Positions 1-7,667 of a stretch of 21,147 nucleotides of DNA are shown here, piece by piece. The notes below the pieces were generated by a model that made no database searches, had not been told where the DNA came from, and saw only the letters and a program-made list of their open reading frames with translations. This DNA is from JAVBSX01 sp051660685 (lineage in GTDB: Bacteria > Planctomycetota > Planctomycetia > Pirellulales > Thermoguttaceae). How positions within the stretch are numbered: the first letter of the stretch is position 1; the number at the start of each line of letters is the position of its first letter. The translations under genes and the position numbers were made by a program. The DNA lies in NCBI GenBank assembly GCA_051660685.1, contig JBOFQB010000012.1, positions 1-21,147 on the forward strand. Reading direction: 5' to 3'.

Positions 1-2
1 GT

Positions 3-311
3 CTTGAGCTTGGCAAGGCGATGGAAATGCTGAAAGAGGCGGAAGAGTCTGCCGCCAAAAGCAAGGCCGAAGGTGAGGCAAGAGGCATTGCGTTGGGCGA
101 AGCGAGAGGTGAGGCAAGAGGTGTTGCAATTGGCAAAGCGCGAGAGCGGGCGGAACGAGTTGCCGAGGCTCTTGATTTGCGGTTTGACAAAGTGCCCTAT
201 CAGTTGACGGAGCAAATTTTGATGATGACTGATCTGGATCGGTTGGAAAAGCTGTTCCGACTTGCCTGCAAATGTACCTCACTTGCCGAGTTTGAGGCGG
301 AGTTTGTTTAG
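3..311 (+). CDS. C-terminal part of an Rpn/PD-(D/E)XK nuclease-transposase family protein (5' end outside window)
   Basis: The frame is open from base 3 with no stop (LELGKAMEMLKEAEES...), so the Met codon at 21 is probably internal and the gene starts left of the window. What remains is the tail only: a charged Ala/Glu/Lys helix, then glycine-spaced repeats of the form GEARG (residues about 20-40 from Met21), then a short Leu-rich end (DRLEKLFRLACKCTSLAEFEAEF). This tail, with its GEARG/GIALGEARG expansion, is typical of proteins annotated as Rpn family recombination-promoting nuclease or putative transposase. The catalytic nuclease domain would lie upstream and cannot be seen. The stop codon TAG (309-311) is the last three bases of the GTTTAG end motif of the palindromic repeat at 306-402, so the repeat appears to set the C-terminus. 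The assignment is by tail resemblance only. Confidence 0.6.
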   Translation, partial: LELGKAMEMLKEAEESAAKSKAEGEARGIALGEARGEARGVAIGKARERAERVAEALDLRFDKVPYQLTEQILMMTDLDRLEKLFRLACKCTSLAEFEAEFV

Positions 312-402
312 CCGCGATACAACGTATCGCGCGTAATGAGATTTCAGAACTGCCCGCTTGCGCGGGGTTAAGTACCCGCAGAACGTTGTTCTGCGGGTAA
401 AC
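306..402. repeat. Paired-hairpin palindromic element, complete copy 1 (family 1)
   Basis: It begins GTTTAG and ends with the reverse complement CTAAAC-like GTAAAC. Near the left end is the perfect stem-loop CGCGATACAACGTATCGCG (313-331, 8-bp stem, loop AAC). At the right end is a perfect 12-bp stem TACCCGCAGAAC with loop GTT (373-399). About 41 bp separate them and include TGAGATT, CCCGCTTG and TAAGTAC, which recur in the reverse complement of the copy at 7575-7667. It lies between two convergent genes and could act as a bidirectional 3'-end structure. No ORF fits inside it, so it would have to be moved in trans, if it moves at all. Confidence 0.8.
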
Positions 403-445
403 GGGGGGGACGGGGAGGAGGAAAATGATGTCCGAGCAGGGCTGG

Positions 446-473
446 ACACGCGATACAGTGTATCGCGTCTAAC
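446..473. repeat. Half copy of the family 1 element (single hairpin abutting a stop codon)
   Basis: The stem ACGCGATAC (448-456) pairs perfectly with 460-468 around the loop AGT. It ends in CTAAC (469-473), matching the element's terminal motif. Read on the minus strand, the hairpin follows directly after the TAG stop of the large haem/HEAT gene; the G at 473 belongs to both. The matching left half is not recognisable upstream, so this is a solo end or a decayed copy. It may serve as the 3' structure of that transcript. Confidence 0.7.
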
Positions 474-3400
474 TATTTCCTCACGCCTTGTTTGGCTTTG
501 TGAAGCGATTCGGTTAACGATTTGCCCGGATACAATTCGGGATACGTCAACGCCGTTTTTTCCAGCTCGGCAACAAATTTCGGGTCAAGCAATCCCCCTT
601 TTGACTGTGTTTGTTCGGCGATTTGGCCAATTGCAATCGCAGCTGCATCACGGACATCCATGATGTTCTCAAAGTCGTTCACAACTTTCAAAAGCGTTTC
701 AAGCGCAACAGGATCGCCAATCCGCCCCAATGCAATCGCCGTTGACGCGCGATGAAGCGGCGTCATTGCTTCTGTTAAGAAAATATTCGGCGGGGGAGCA
801 CTGCCAAAATCAAATTCCCGCTTTTCATCGTTCAATGACATCAGCAAATACGGAATCGCGTCATCATCGTTTAAGCGACCTATTGCACGAGCAAGCATGA
901 AACAGACCCAAGATCGTTCGCGGGACGGTTCTTTGTTGCGAAACTGTTCAAAAATTTCGCGGATCCGCTTTTTCTGCACCTCATTTGCTCTGTCCCATGC
1001 AAGAACAGCGATCAAATGAGCAGCCCGTGATGTCGGTTCCAAAACCCCGGTCGAAACGGCAGGAGGTGAAGCCGTAATCGCCCCAAGTATTTCTGCGTCC
1101 TCAACCGTTTTTCCTTCCAAATAGTCAAGTGCTGTGTCAATATAAAAATCGGCAAGACCGGCTCTTGCAAGAACCCGGGCTGCAACTGTCTCATAAGCGT
1201 CATTTTCAAGTAACATTCCCCGGTCAGAATCAATCGGGACACTTCGCAAAATTTTGTTCGCCAAAATCTTTCCGGCTGATTTTGAGCCGATTGAATCGAG
1301 TGATTCGAGAATACGACTATGAAGGGCGGACGAAACGGACCCCATTAACCAATCGTGATCGGCGAGACGGAAGGAGTAGAACCAGAAATCACCGAGAGAA
1401 TCGAACGCTTTGATGAGGGCGGATTCAATTTTTTCAACTGTTTCGGGGGAACCGGATTCGGCAATTCGACCAAGAGATTCGGCAACCGCACCTCCAAGAT
1501 GGTCCGGCATTGCGGTCCAACCAAATTCATGACTGTCAAGAGCAGGGGGATTTCTCTTTTTACAAGCGTCGTTCAAAATTCGGGTCAACTGGGTGATACA
1601 TTTTTCGTCGCCGAGAAAACCAAGAGAGCGGACGATTGCGATTTTCGAGAGGAGGTCAAGCGAAGAACCTTGTTCGGACAGAAGATTGCGCAACGCCGTT
1701 TTCGCCTTTTCCCCTCCATAATGCGCGAGAGCGTCAATCGCAAATCGTGTCCGAATCGCCTCTTCCATCTTCTCCCAATCGTGAGGACCCTGCAAAACGG
1801 CAATGTTTTGCAACTCAATCTGCTCAGGTGTCTTGTTCGCCAACCATTTTTCCCAAAACTCACGCCGATCTTTCAGCGGAATATCTTTCGTCCGCTCCTC
1901 AAGCGTCCCGACATGACCTGTCATATGTTCCAACGTCGAATGTGCCGCACATGCAACCGGTTCATATTTGTCGCTTAAAGCGGTCAACAAGGTTGGAACG
2001 GAATCGGGTTTTGCGCAACCGGCAAGAGCAAGGGCCGCTTCCATACGAACTTCGTCTTTGGGGTCGTTCGCAACCATTTCGCAAAGCAGTTGGCGGACCT
2101 CTTCAGTTTGCGGGCGCAAGATGCTCAATCGCTGAATCGCCGCAAAACGGTCAGCATCCGTCAAACCGTTGGAACCGGTTTGTGCATTGTTGGAATCGGT
2201 TTGTGCGTTGTTAGAACCAGTTTGCACGTTGTTGGAACCGGTTTGTGCATTGTTGGAACCGGTTTGTGCATTGTTGGAACCGGTTTGTACGTTGTTGGAA
2301 CCAGTTTGTGCATTGTTCGAACCGGTTTGTGCGTTGTTGGAACCGGTTTGTGCATTATTGGAACCAGTTTGTGCGTTGTTAGAACCGGTTGACCCCGATT
2401 TCAAGAGGGCAACCAATCGATTGACTTCGCCGCTTCTTCCCCGACGAGCGTCCAACGCTCCTTTCTCTAACGGTAAATCAGGATAAAGGTCAACCGAGAT
2501 CGTTTCCCTCATTCGTTCCAACTGTTGATTGAGAACACCCCCATTTGCTCCATTGTTCGCCCGAAATCGAGGATGATTTCCGTCCAAACCCAGTTTGATC
2601 GGCTGTTGATGCAAGGTCGGAGGAACACCAAATCCTGGAGTTGCAGCCCTTTCACTATGACAACCGATACAGGAGCGGAATTCTCCGGGTCGGGTGTAAA
2701 TCCAGCTCAATTCGTTGACGACAGCGCGACCTTCTGCGTCAACCGCTTGAAAGGCGAGCGGGGAATCGGCAGGAACTTCAACGTAAAAAGAACCGTCCGG
2801 CATAAGCGGGAATGTCCCAAGTTCGACGCCGACCGTTCCAACATGCCCGTATTGATGTCGCGTACTTCTCAACGTCATTGGTTTGCCCATATAAACTCGA
2901 GCACCCCGGACACGCGACCATTCTGCGTTCGTTTGCCGGGAATTGAAAATGTCCGAACAATAAAGATAACCGGTTGTGTCCCAAGCAGTTGGGGCAAGCG
3001 ATTCGTCGACAAAATCAGGCCAAAATCGCGGAGTCGGTCGTTCTCCCAAATACGCAACACTGTGAATCGGTTCCGAACCTTGATAAATTTTGACACTTTC
3101 ACCTGTTTGAGGATCAACAACGGCGATTGCTTTTTTCAGGGTTGAGACAAGCAAACGATTATCGGGGGTCGGGGACATGTCAATCATGGAAACCCGAGAC
3201 GGCATTGGAACGACATCGTAAGGAACAGTCTTTTTCGGCGTTGCCGTCGTTCTTGCAGGAACCGATTCCGCCCCATTTTCCGCTTCGTCCCCCTCTTGAG
3301 TTCCCGGTTCTCCCGATTCTTTCTTCTTCGTAATAACCGGTCCAGCATGTGAGAGAGCCGCAATCCGACCGTCCGGGAGAGGGGCAGGACTTCCAAAACC

Positions 3401-4792
3401 ATAATTCCGCAACCAAGCTGCATCCCGTTCAGCTGCGCGAGCAAGATCATAACCGATTGCCCCGCGATCCGGCCCCATTAAAATTTCCCCCGACGTTCCG
3501 TCGGGTCGGACACAATGAATATGGGTCTCGACCTTTGCCCTTTCAAGAAAATTGTCATGTCGGACAAACGCAATTCGACCGTCTGACATCACTTCAGGGT
3601 CCGAATCAGCCGTTATATGGTAAGTAATCGGTCGAATCGTCCCCTCATCCATGTTCAAACGGAAGAGAGAATGTGCCGGATTCGCATGATATTCGTCCCG
3701 TGCTGCTGTTCGGGTTGACGAAAAGACCAGAGAACCGTCCGGGAGAAGACAAGGGTCAATGTCATGCCAATTTCCGTCCGTCAACTGTGTCAGATTCGCC
3801 CCGTCCTTTCCAATACTGTAAAGGTGAAAGAATGTTTGACCGGCCGGGACCATGCAAAAATAGATCGTTTCTCCGTCGTAAGAGCAGATTGGCGAACCGA
3901 TCAAACCGGTCCCGGCGTCGAGAATGGTCGTCAAAACACCGTCCGGGGACGCTGGAATCAAGGTTGACATTTTGTGACCGCTGATTGAAGGGGCTGGAAC
4001 ATCATTTTCCCAATAAGCCCGGGTCTCACCAATTCGGAAATTCGTTGTTGCAAGCGGCGTCGAATTGTCAGGAGCCCGACCTTGCAGAAAAACGATTCCA
4101 TGCGGCCAAACAAAATTCTCCGTTGGAGCGGAATAGGAATCAACTTTTCGCAGTCCCCCCGATCCTCCCCGCTCAATTTTCAACGTTTCAGGGTCTGTAA
4201 CGGTCTCCGAAACAACCAAACGGTCCCCCCAAGGTCCTCCCCCTAAAGGAGCAATTGCAACCGAGAGACCCCAGTTGGAATCATCATGGTCCGGCTCAAA
4301 CCAGTTTTCTTTCGGTTCTTCAGTACAAATCCAACCATCTCCGCCAAATTTTTCGAGAACCTCACCATTTTCAAAAACAATTTTCAGTGCGACGAAAAGG
4401 CCGGAAGAACCGCCCAAACTTTCAGCCCGGATTGCAATACAGTTAGCAGCGCGGGGAACCAGATTTTTTTCGATCCGAAACCGTTCGACCGAACCCCACT
4501 GTTCTTGTGCAGCACTGAGTTCTTCGGCGATTTTCTTATTGTTAATGAACAATTCATAACCGTTATCTGCCGTAATCAACAGCGTCGCTTCTTGAATCGG
4601 CTGTTCCGGTCGGAACTTGAACCGAAAATAGGCTTCTCCTCCTCCTGAATTGATTCCGCTCGGATTGCTCCACATCCAAGATGCTTTCGTCCAATCAGGA
4701 TTAGAAAGGTCATCATTCGCCGAGACGGGTAATGCGGCAGAAACGCTGAAAATGACGCAGATGGACAGAACAAAAAGATAGAAGGGACGCAT
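473..4792 (-). CDS. Large secreted protein: hydrazine-synthase-alpha-like middle domain with one CxxCH haem site, beta-propeller and C-terminal HEAT repeats
   Basis: About 1439 aa from ATG at 4792; an in-frame TTG at 4804 adds four residues and neither start has a clear ribosome site. The order is as follows. A signal peptide covers about 1-28 (hydrophobic YLFVLSICVIFSV, then ASAND-like cleavage). A carbohydrate-binding-like beta domain covers about 30-195. A TolB/PD40-type propeller covers about 290-570, with PDG/SDG-R-I-AF repeats. A segment with GKPMTLR, GVELGTFPLMPDGSF and ADSPLAFQ leads to CIGCHSE (Cys708, Cys711, His712), resembling the HZS alpha middle domain. A TGSNNAQ linker covers 802-871. 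About 500 residues of HEAT/PBS-lyase-like repeats end the protein. Secretion and covalent haem c are inferred. One haem site and no hydrazine synthase partners argue against anammox. Proteins of this build are common in planctomycetes, with unknown substrates. It probably has its own promoter, with no leftward gene within 420 bp upstream. Confidence 0.85.
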   Translation of the reverse strand: MRPFYLFVLSICVIFSVSAALPVSANDDLSNPDWTKASWMWSNPSGINSGGGEAYFRFKFRPEQPIQEATLLITADNGYELFINNKKIAEELSAAQEQWGSVERFRIEKNLVPRAANCIAIRAESLGGSSGLFVALKIVFENGEVLEKFGGDGWICTEEPKENWFEPDHDDSNWGLSVAIAPLGGGPWGDRLVVSETVTDPETLKIERGGSGGLRKVDSYSAPTENFVWPHGIVFLQGRAPDNSTPLATTNFRIGETRAYWENDVPAPSISGHKMSTLIPASPDGVLTTILDAGTGLIGSPICSYDGETIYFCMVPAGQTFFHLYSIGKDGANLTQLTDGNWHDIDPCLLPDGSLVFSSTRTAARDEYHANPAHSLFRLNMDEGTIRPITYHITADSDPEVMSDGRIAFVRHDNFLERAKVETHIHCVRPDGTSGEILMGPDRGAIGYDLARAAERDAAWLRNYGFGSPAPLPDGRIAALSHAGPVITKKKESGEPGTQEGDEAENGAESVPARTTATPKKTVPYDVVPMPSRVSMIDMSPTPDNRLLVSTLKKAIAVVDPQTGESVKIYQGSEPIHSVAYLGERPTPRFWPDFVDESLAPTAWDTTGYLYCSDIFNSRQTNAEWSRVRGARVYMGKPMTLRSTRHQYGHVGTVGVELGTFPLMPDGSFYVEVPADSPLAFQAVDAEGRAVVNELSWIYTRPGEFRSCIGCHSERAATPGFGVPPTLHQQPIKLGLDGNHPRFRANNGANGGVLNQQLERMRETISVDLYPDLPLEKGALDARRGRSGEVNRLVALLKSGSTGSNNAQTGSNNAQTGSNNAQTGSNNAQTGSNNVQTGSNNAQTGSNNAQTGSNNVQTGSNNAQTDSNNAQTGSNGLTDADRFAAIQRLSILRPQTEEVRQLLCEMVANDPKDEVRMEAALALAGCAKPDSVPTLLTALSDKYEPVACAAHSTLEHMTGHVGTLEERTKDIPLKDRREFWEKWLANKTPEQIELQNIAVLQGPHDWEKMEEAIRTRFAIDALAHYGGEKAKTALRNLLSEQGSSLDLLSKIAIVRSLGFLGDEKCITQLTRILNDACKKRNPPALDSHEFGWTAMPDHLGGAVAESLGRIAESGSPETVEKIESALIKAFDSLGDFWFYSFRLADHDWLMGSVSSALHSRILESLDSIGSKSAGKILANKILRSVPIDSDRGMLLENDAYETVAARVLARAGLADFYIDTALDYLEGKTVEDAEILGAITASPPAVSTGVLEPTSRAAHLIAVLAWDRANEVQKKRIREIFEQFRNKEPSRERSWVCFMLARAIGRLNDDDAIPYLLMSLNDEKREFDFGSAPPPNIFLTEAMTPLHRASTAIALGRIGDPVALETLLKVVNDFENIMDVRDAAAIAIGQIAEQTQSKGGLLDPKFVAELEKTALTYPELYPGKSLTESLHKAKQGVRK
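2165..2389 (-). repeat. In-frame 21-bp tandem repeat encoding TGSNNAQ units
   Basis: Ten full 21-bp units plus a partial one encode TGSNNAQ with rare variants (TGSNNVQ twice, TDSNNAQ once). Third-position differences between units (ACC/ACT, GGT, TCC/TCT, AAC/AAT) show they are not all freshly copied. The unit is a multiple of three, so gain or loss keeps the frame. The block lies between the haem domain and the HEAT domain and looks like a flexible hydrophilic linker. Confidence 0.95.
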
Positions 4793-4804
4793 AATTTCTC
4801 GCAA

Positions 4805-5230
4805 ATGTAAAAGGGGAGAAGATAAGTCTTTACAAAATCAAAAAACGAGGTTGTGAGGTTGTACTGAGACCGGGATGAAGGTGAACTCTCATACAACTTG
4901 GGTCATTTTACCAAAAGTTCCGGCAAAACTATAGAGGGGAAACAAGAAATACCGCCCGGACATCAGCCGGATGTTAAAGTCGGAAAAGAGAGAAAAGGAC
5001 CGGGTGAAGAAAGGGGATCAAGAAAGACAACGGTATCACACAATTTCATTGGTTTTACCTTTTATTTGTGTGACACCATCATATTGTCCCGTTGAGCCGC
5101 ATTACAATCATTGGTATACACATTTCACGCCTTTTTGACACCTGAAATTCAAGGACAGCATCTCTTAACTGCATCGCAACCCCGGGTTAGGTGCAGCACA
5201 AAAAAGGAGCTGCATGAATTGTCAAAACGA
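4805..5230. other. Intergenic stretch, no convincing gene
   Basis: The stretch separates the large secreted-protein gene (leftward) from the toxin pair, whose transcripts also run leftward into it. A plus-strand ORF at 4898-5095 has no ribosome site, no recognisable domain and a low-complexity Lys/Gly-rich start, and I do not accept it. The promoter of the large gene should be here, but I could not pick out a clear -35/-10 pair. Confidence 0.5.
5169..5196 (-). terminator. Imperfect GC-rich hairpin downstream of the toxin-antitoxin pair
   Basis: CTGCA (5169-5173) pairs with TGCAG (5192-5196), and AACCC with GGGTT inside, around a central CCCGGG-like core and a small internal loop. It lies about 35 bp past the antitoxin stop in the direction of transcription. 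There is no strong U-run, so it may be a weak or Rho-assisted 3' structure. Confidence 0.3.
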
Positions 5231-5440
5231 TTATGCAAAAACCGATTCTTGCAATTCGGCGGGTTCGCTGCTTGACGGGGCGTGAAATCGCTCGCTCCCT
5301 TGCCGAAAATACTCAATAAGCTCTTCGACGTTCATCCCCTTTGTTTCATTGTATATTTGCATCTGCACCTCCTGTTTCATCTTCATAACACTGAAACCTT
5401 CTCTAGGTTCAATAGGCGAGACTACATTATCAAATGTCAT
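5231..5440 (-). CDS. Small partner protein (probable antitoxin) of the PIN-domain toxin
   Basis: 69 aa. The ATG at 5440 overlaps the end of the toxin gene by 11 bp, and GAGGTGA sits 5 nt upstream, so translational coupling and this start are well supported. An inner Met (MKMKQEVQMQ...) is the point from which resemblance to small antitoxin-like proteins begins. The core reads QEVQMQIYNETKGMNVEELIEYFRQ, a charged amphipathic helix of the kind that wraps a PIN toxin; the last 20 residues are disordered-looking. No DNA-binding fold is visible in the short N-terminus, so whether it represses the operon cannot be said. Its role is inferred from position and from this helix. Gene order is toxin first, antitoxin second, the reverse of classical vapBC. 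Confidence 0.7.
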   Translation of the reverse strand: MTFDNVVSPIEPREGFSVMKMKQEVQMQIYNETKGMNVEELIEYFRQGSERFHAPSSSEPAELQESVFA

Positions 5441-5912
5441 AAATCACCTCATAAGGAGTACGAATGTCAAGCGTTGGATAACCAAGGAGCATATTCACTC
5501 CATTATAACCTCGGATACGATGAACGTTCACAATATGCTTAAAATTCCAGCTTACTAACACGTCTGCTCTATAAATTGTGGCAAGCGCAATGTGAAGACA
5601 ATCATCAAGACTGGTTTCCCCGACCACTTTTTCAGCAATATAGCGGTTCGCCAATTCAACAGCAGTCGGAGTGAAACCAACTCGTTCGACTTGCGTGCTT
5701 GGTAAGCATTTGAGAAACTCCCGCACACAAACTGGGGCCGGTTCCAATTCACGTTCAACAATAGACGACACGAGGACAATGAGATGCCCGCGTTGTACCG
5801 ATTCCCAAAACGGTTTTGTCTGCCAGTCAAATTCCTTATCGTACACCCCGCCAATAACGGAAGTATCAACGTAAACCCGACTGATTGCGTTGTTTACAGG
5901 AATTGTTTTCAT
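5430..5912 (-). CDS. PIN-domain ribonuclease, probable type II toxin (VapC-like)
   Basis: 160 aa with the PIN-domain acidic set in order: Asp16 in VYVDTSVIGG, Glu53 in SSIVEREL, Asp103/Asp104 in SLDDCLHIALA and Asp117 in RADVLVSWNFKHI. These residues bind the metal ions used for RNA cleavage in the family. The SWNFKHIVN signature near 121-129 is typical of small PIN toxins annotated as type II TA components. Length and motif spacing look complete, so activity is plausible. ATG at 5912 is the first start and gives a short leader before strand 1. It is followed by its overlapping partner, and the pair is isolated by about 185 bp from rho upstream. The cellular RNA target is unknown. Confidence 0.85.
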   Translation of the reverse strand: MKTIPVNNAISRVYVDTSVIGGVYDKEFDWQTKPFWESVQRGHLIVLVSSIVERELEPAPVCVREFLKCLPSTQVERVGFTPTAVELANRYIAEKVVGETSLDDCLHIALATIYRADVLVSWNFKHIVNVHRIRGYNGVNMLLGYPTLDIRTPYEVIYDI

Positions 5913-6020
5913 TTACTGGTCGGCAAAGTGAGTTTGGGCAATTTCTAAAACCATTTTAGCTCGGAATTGTCCTCTACACCGTAAAACGGTACACACACCA
6001 GTATTGGCAGTTTGGTGTAA

Positions 6021-6050
6021 CCCCCATTTTTGTATTAGAAAAATAAGGGG
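6021..6050 (-). terminator. Candidate terminator between rho and the PIN toxin gene
   Basis: Read on the minus strand, CCCC then ATTTTT pairs with AAAAAT then GGGG around a 7-nt loop, with a two-base bulge. It starts about 48 bp past the rho stop. The inner stem is AU-rich and there is no clean U-tract after it, so intrinsic termination is only possible. Confidence 0.35.
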
Positions 6051-6097
6051 CATAACTGTCAAAGCGGTTATAGAATCCCGTTTCTACAAAGCGGCGT

Positions 6098-7441
6098 TCA
6101 GTCAAAGCGGCGTTGCGCTCCGTTAATGAGCTTGATAAACTCGTAATTCGTCTGATACTTCTCCAACTGTTTCGTCAATTGCTCCATTGCGTCAACCGGA
6201 CTAATCGTCGAAAGCGTTCGACGCAAGTACGTCGCTGCATTCAGAACTTCAGGAGGAAGTAACTTTTCCTCACGTCGGGTCCCCGACTGTCCAATGTCAA
6301 TCGCCGGATAAACCCGGCGTTCCGCTAAGCGACGGTCCAAAACCAACTCCATGTTGCCTGTTCCCTTGAACTCTTGGAAAATCAGGTCGTCCATACGACT
6401 CCCCGTCTCAATCAACGCCGTTCCAACAATCGTCAACGATCCTCCCCCTTCAAACATACGGGCGGTCGCAAACAGTTTTTTCGGAATGTCCATTGCTTTA
6501 ATGTCAACACCCCCGGTCATTGTCCGACCTGTATTGCCAACCCATTTGTTGAACGCTCTCGCTAATCGTGTAATCGAATCAAGCAGAAGAAAAACGTCTT
6601 TACCCATTTCCGCTAATCGTCGACATCGTTCAATAACGAGTTGGGCGAGACGGACATGGGATTCGATTTCGCGGTCAAGACTGCTTGCAACGACTTCGGC
6701 GTTGACTGCCCGACGAAAATCGGTCACTTCTTCAGGTCGTTCGTCAATGAGAAGGACAACGACTTTGACATCGGGATGATTTTCGACGACAGCCTGACTG
6801 ATATGGTGCAGCAAAATGGTTTTGCCGGATCGGGGCGGGGCAACGATCAAGGCGCGTTGACCTTTTCCGAGCGGGGTTAGCAAGTCCATAACCCGGGTTG
6901 AAAGAGGTTCCCGACCTGTTTCAAGACGCAACCAAGATTCGGGGTTGATTGGCGTTCGATCTTCAAACATGGGGACTTTCGAGTATTCTTCAGGTGCAAT
7001 CCCTTCGACTTCGAGGACTTCGCGGACTCGCGGACCTTGCTCTTTTTTGCCCGGCTGAATCATTGCGGTCATTTGCAGACCTTCACGAAAACCGAATTTC
7101 TCGATCATGTTCCCCGGAACAAAAGGATCGCTCAAAATACGAGTGTAATCATTGTTCGGGTCGCGCAAAAAGCCGTATCCATTGGGGTGCATTTCGAGCA
7201 CGCCAGATACCTTGTAAAGGGAATCGGGATCGCCAGATTCGTTCGGAACACTGTACGTCCCAATCGGTTTGCCCCCTTTTTTTATCCCTATTTTATTTGC
7301 GGCTGCACGAGCTCCAGGAGGAGGGGCATTTTTACCTCCATGACGTCCATGTCCTTGTCCTTGTTGCTGTTGTTGAGGACGCCCTGAACGAGAGCGACGT
7401 CGTTGTTCGCCGGTTGCCGAACCGGAAGATTTTCTGACCAT
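6098..7441 (-). CDS. rho: Transcription termination factor Rho
   Basis: 447 aa. The hexameric RNA-dependent ATPase that ends transcription and acts in the cytoplasm. The cold-shock-type RNA-binding domain starts near residue 78 (SGVLEMHPNGYGFLRDPNNDY). Walker A is APPRSGKT (201-208), followed by LIDERPEEVTD (231-241) with the catalytic Glu, Walker B VFLLLDSITRLARAFN (to about 298), then the Q- and R-loop regions (TGGVDIKAMDIPKK, GTGNMELVLDRRLAERRVYPAIDI). The first about 75 residues are a basic, Gln/Gly-rich, disordered-looking tail in place of the usual Rho N-terminal helical domain. AAGGTG 5 nt before ATG at 7441 supports the start. The gene stands alone: a PIN pair follows after a possible terminator and a palindromic repeat lies upstream. 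Identity is near certain from the motor motifs. Confidence 0.98.
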   Translation of the reverse strand: MVRKSSGSATGEQRRRSRSGRPQQQQQGQGHGRHGGKNAPPPGARAAANKIGIKKGGKPIGTYSVPNESGDPDSLYKVSGVLEMHPNGYGFLRDPNNDYTRILSDPFVPGNMIEKFGFREGLQMTAMIQPGKKEQGPRVREVLEVEGIAPEEYSKVPMFEDRTPINPESWLRLETGREPLSTRVMDLLTPLGKGQRALIVAPPRSGKTILLHHISQAVVENHPDVKVVVLLIDERPEEVTDFRRAVNAEVVASSLDREIESHVRLAQLVIERCRRLAEMGKDVFLLLDSITRLARAFNKWVGNTGRTMTGGVDIKAMDIPKKLFATARMFEGGGSLTIVGTALIETGSRMDDLIFQEFKGTGNMELVLDRRLAERRVYPAIDIGQSGTRREEKLLPPEVLNAATYLRRTLSTISPVDAMEQLTKQLEKYQTNYEFIKLINGAQRRFD

Positions 7442-7574
7442 GAAACACCTTTGTTAATGAAAGATTAGATAAAGATTTGCATTTCATCAAGAATGCAAAA
7501 GGATTGTGATAGAGTCGTAAAAATGAGAAGGGTAATAAGTGGTAATGAGAATGGTATAGTAAAGCGATACAAAT

Positions 7575-7667
7575 GTTTAGCCGCGATACAACGTATCGCG
7601 CGTACTTAGCCCAGCCCAAGCGGGACGCGAATCTCAATACGCGCGGAACGTTGTTCCTCGGCTAAAC
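7575..7667. repeat. Paired-hairpin palindromic element, complete copy 2 (family 1)
   Basis: It begins GTTTAG and ends CTAAAC. The left stem-loop is identical to that of copy 1 (7582-7600, CGCGATAC/GTATCGCG, loop AAC). The right stem-loop has GGAAC/GTTCC with loop GTT (7645-7657) and a less well paired base. The interior, read as reverse complement, carries the same TGAGATT, CCCGCTTG and TAAGTAC blocks as copy 1. The copy lies in the leader region upstream of rho, with no gene close enough to use its stop. Confidence 0.8.

Noticed and set aside
2165..2389. Regularly spaced repeats that might suggest a CRISPR array
   Set aside because: The 21-bp units are contiguous without spacers and translate in frame to TGSNNAQ inside a long ORF.
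473..4792. Hydrazine synthase and anammox metabolism
   Set aside because: There is only one CxxCH and no beta/gamma subunits or hydrazine dehydrogenase; the fold alone is widespread in planctomycete secreted proteins.
4898..5095. 65-codon plus-strand ORF upstream of the large secreted-protein gene
   Set aside because: It has no ribosome site or domain and its composition is not like the neighbouring proteins.
5217..6100. Possible repeat of TGTCAAARCGRTTAT at about 5219 and 6057
   Set aside because: It is only about 15 similar bases with a drifting flank, not enough to separate from chance.
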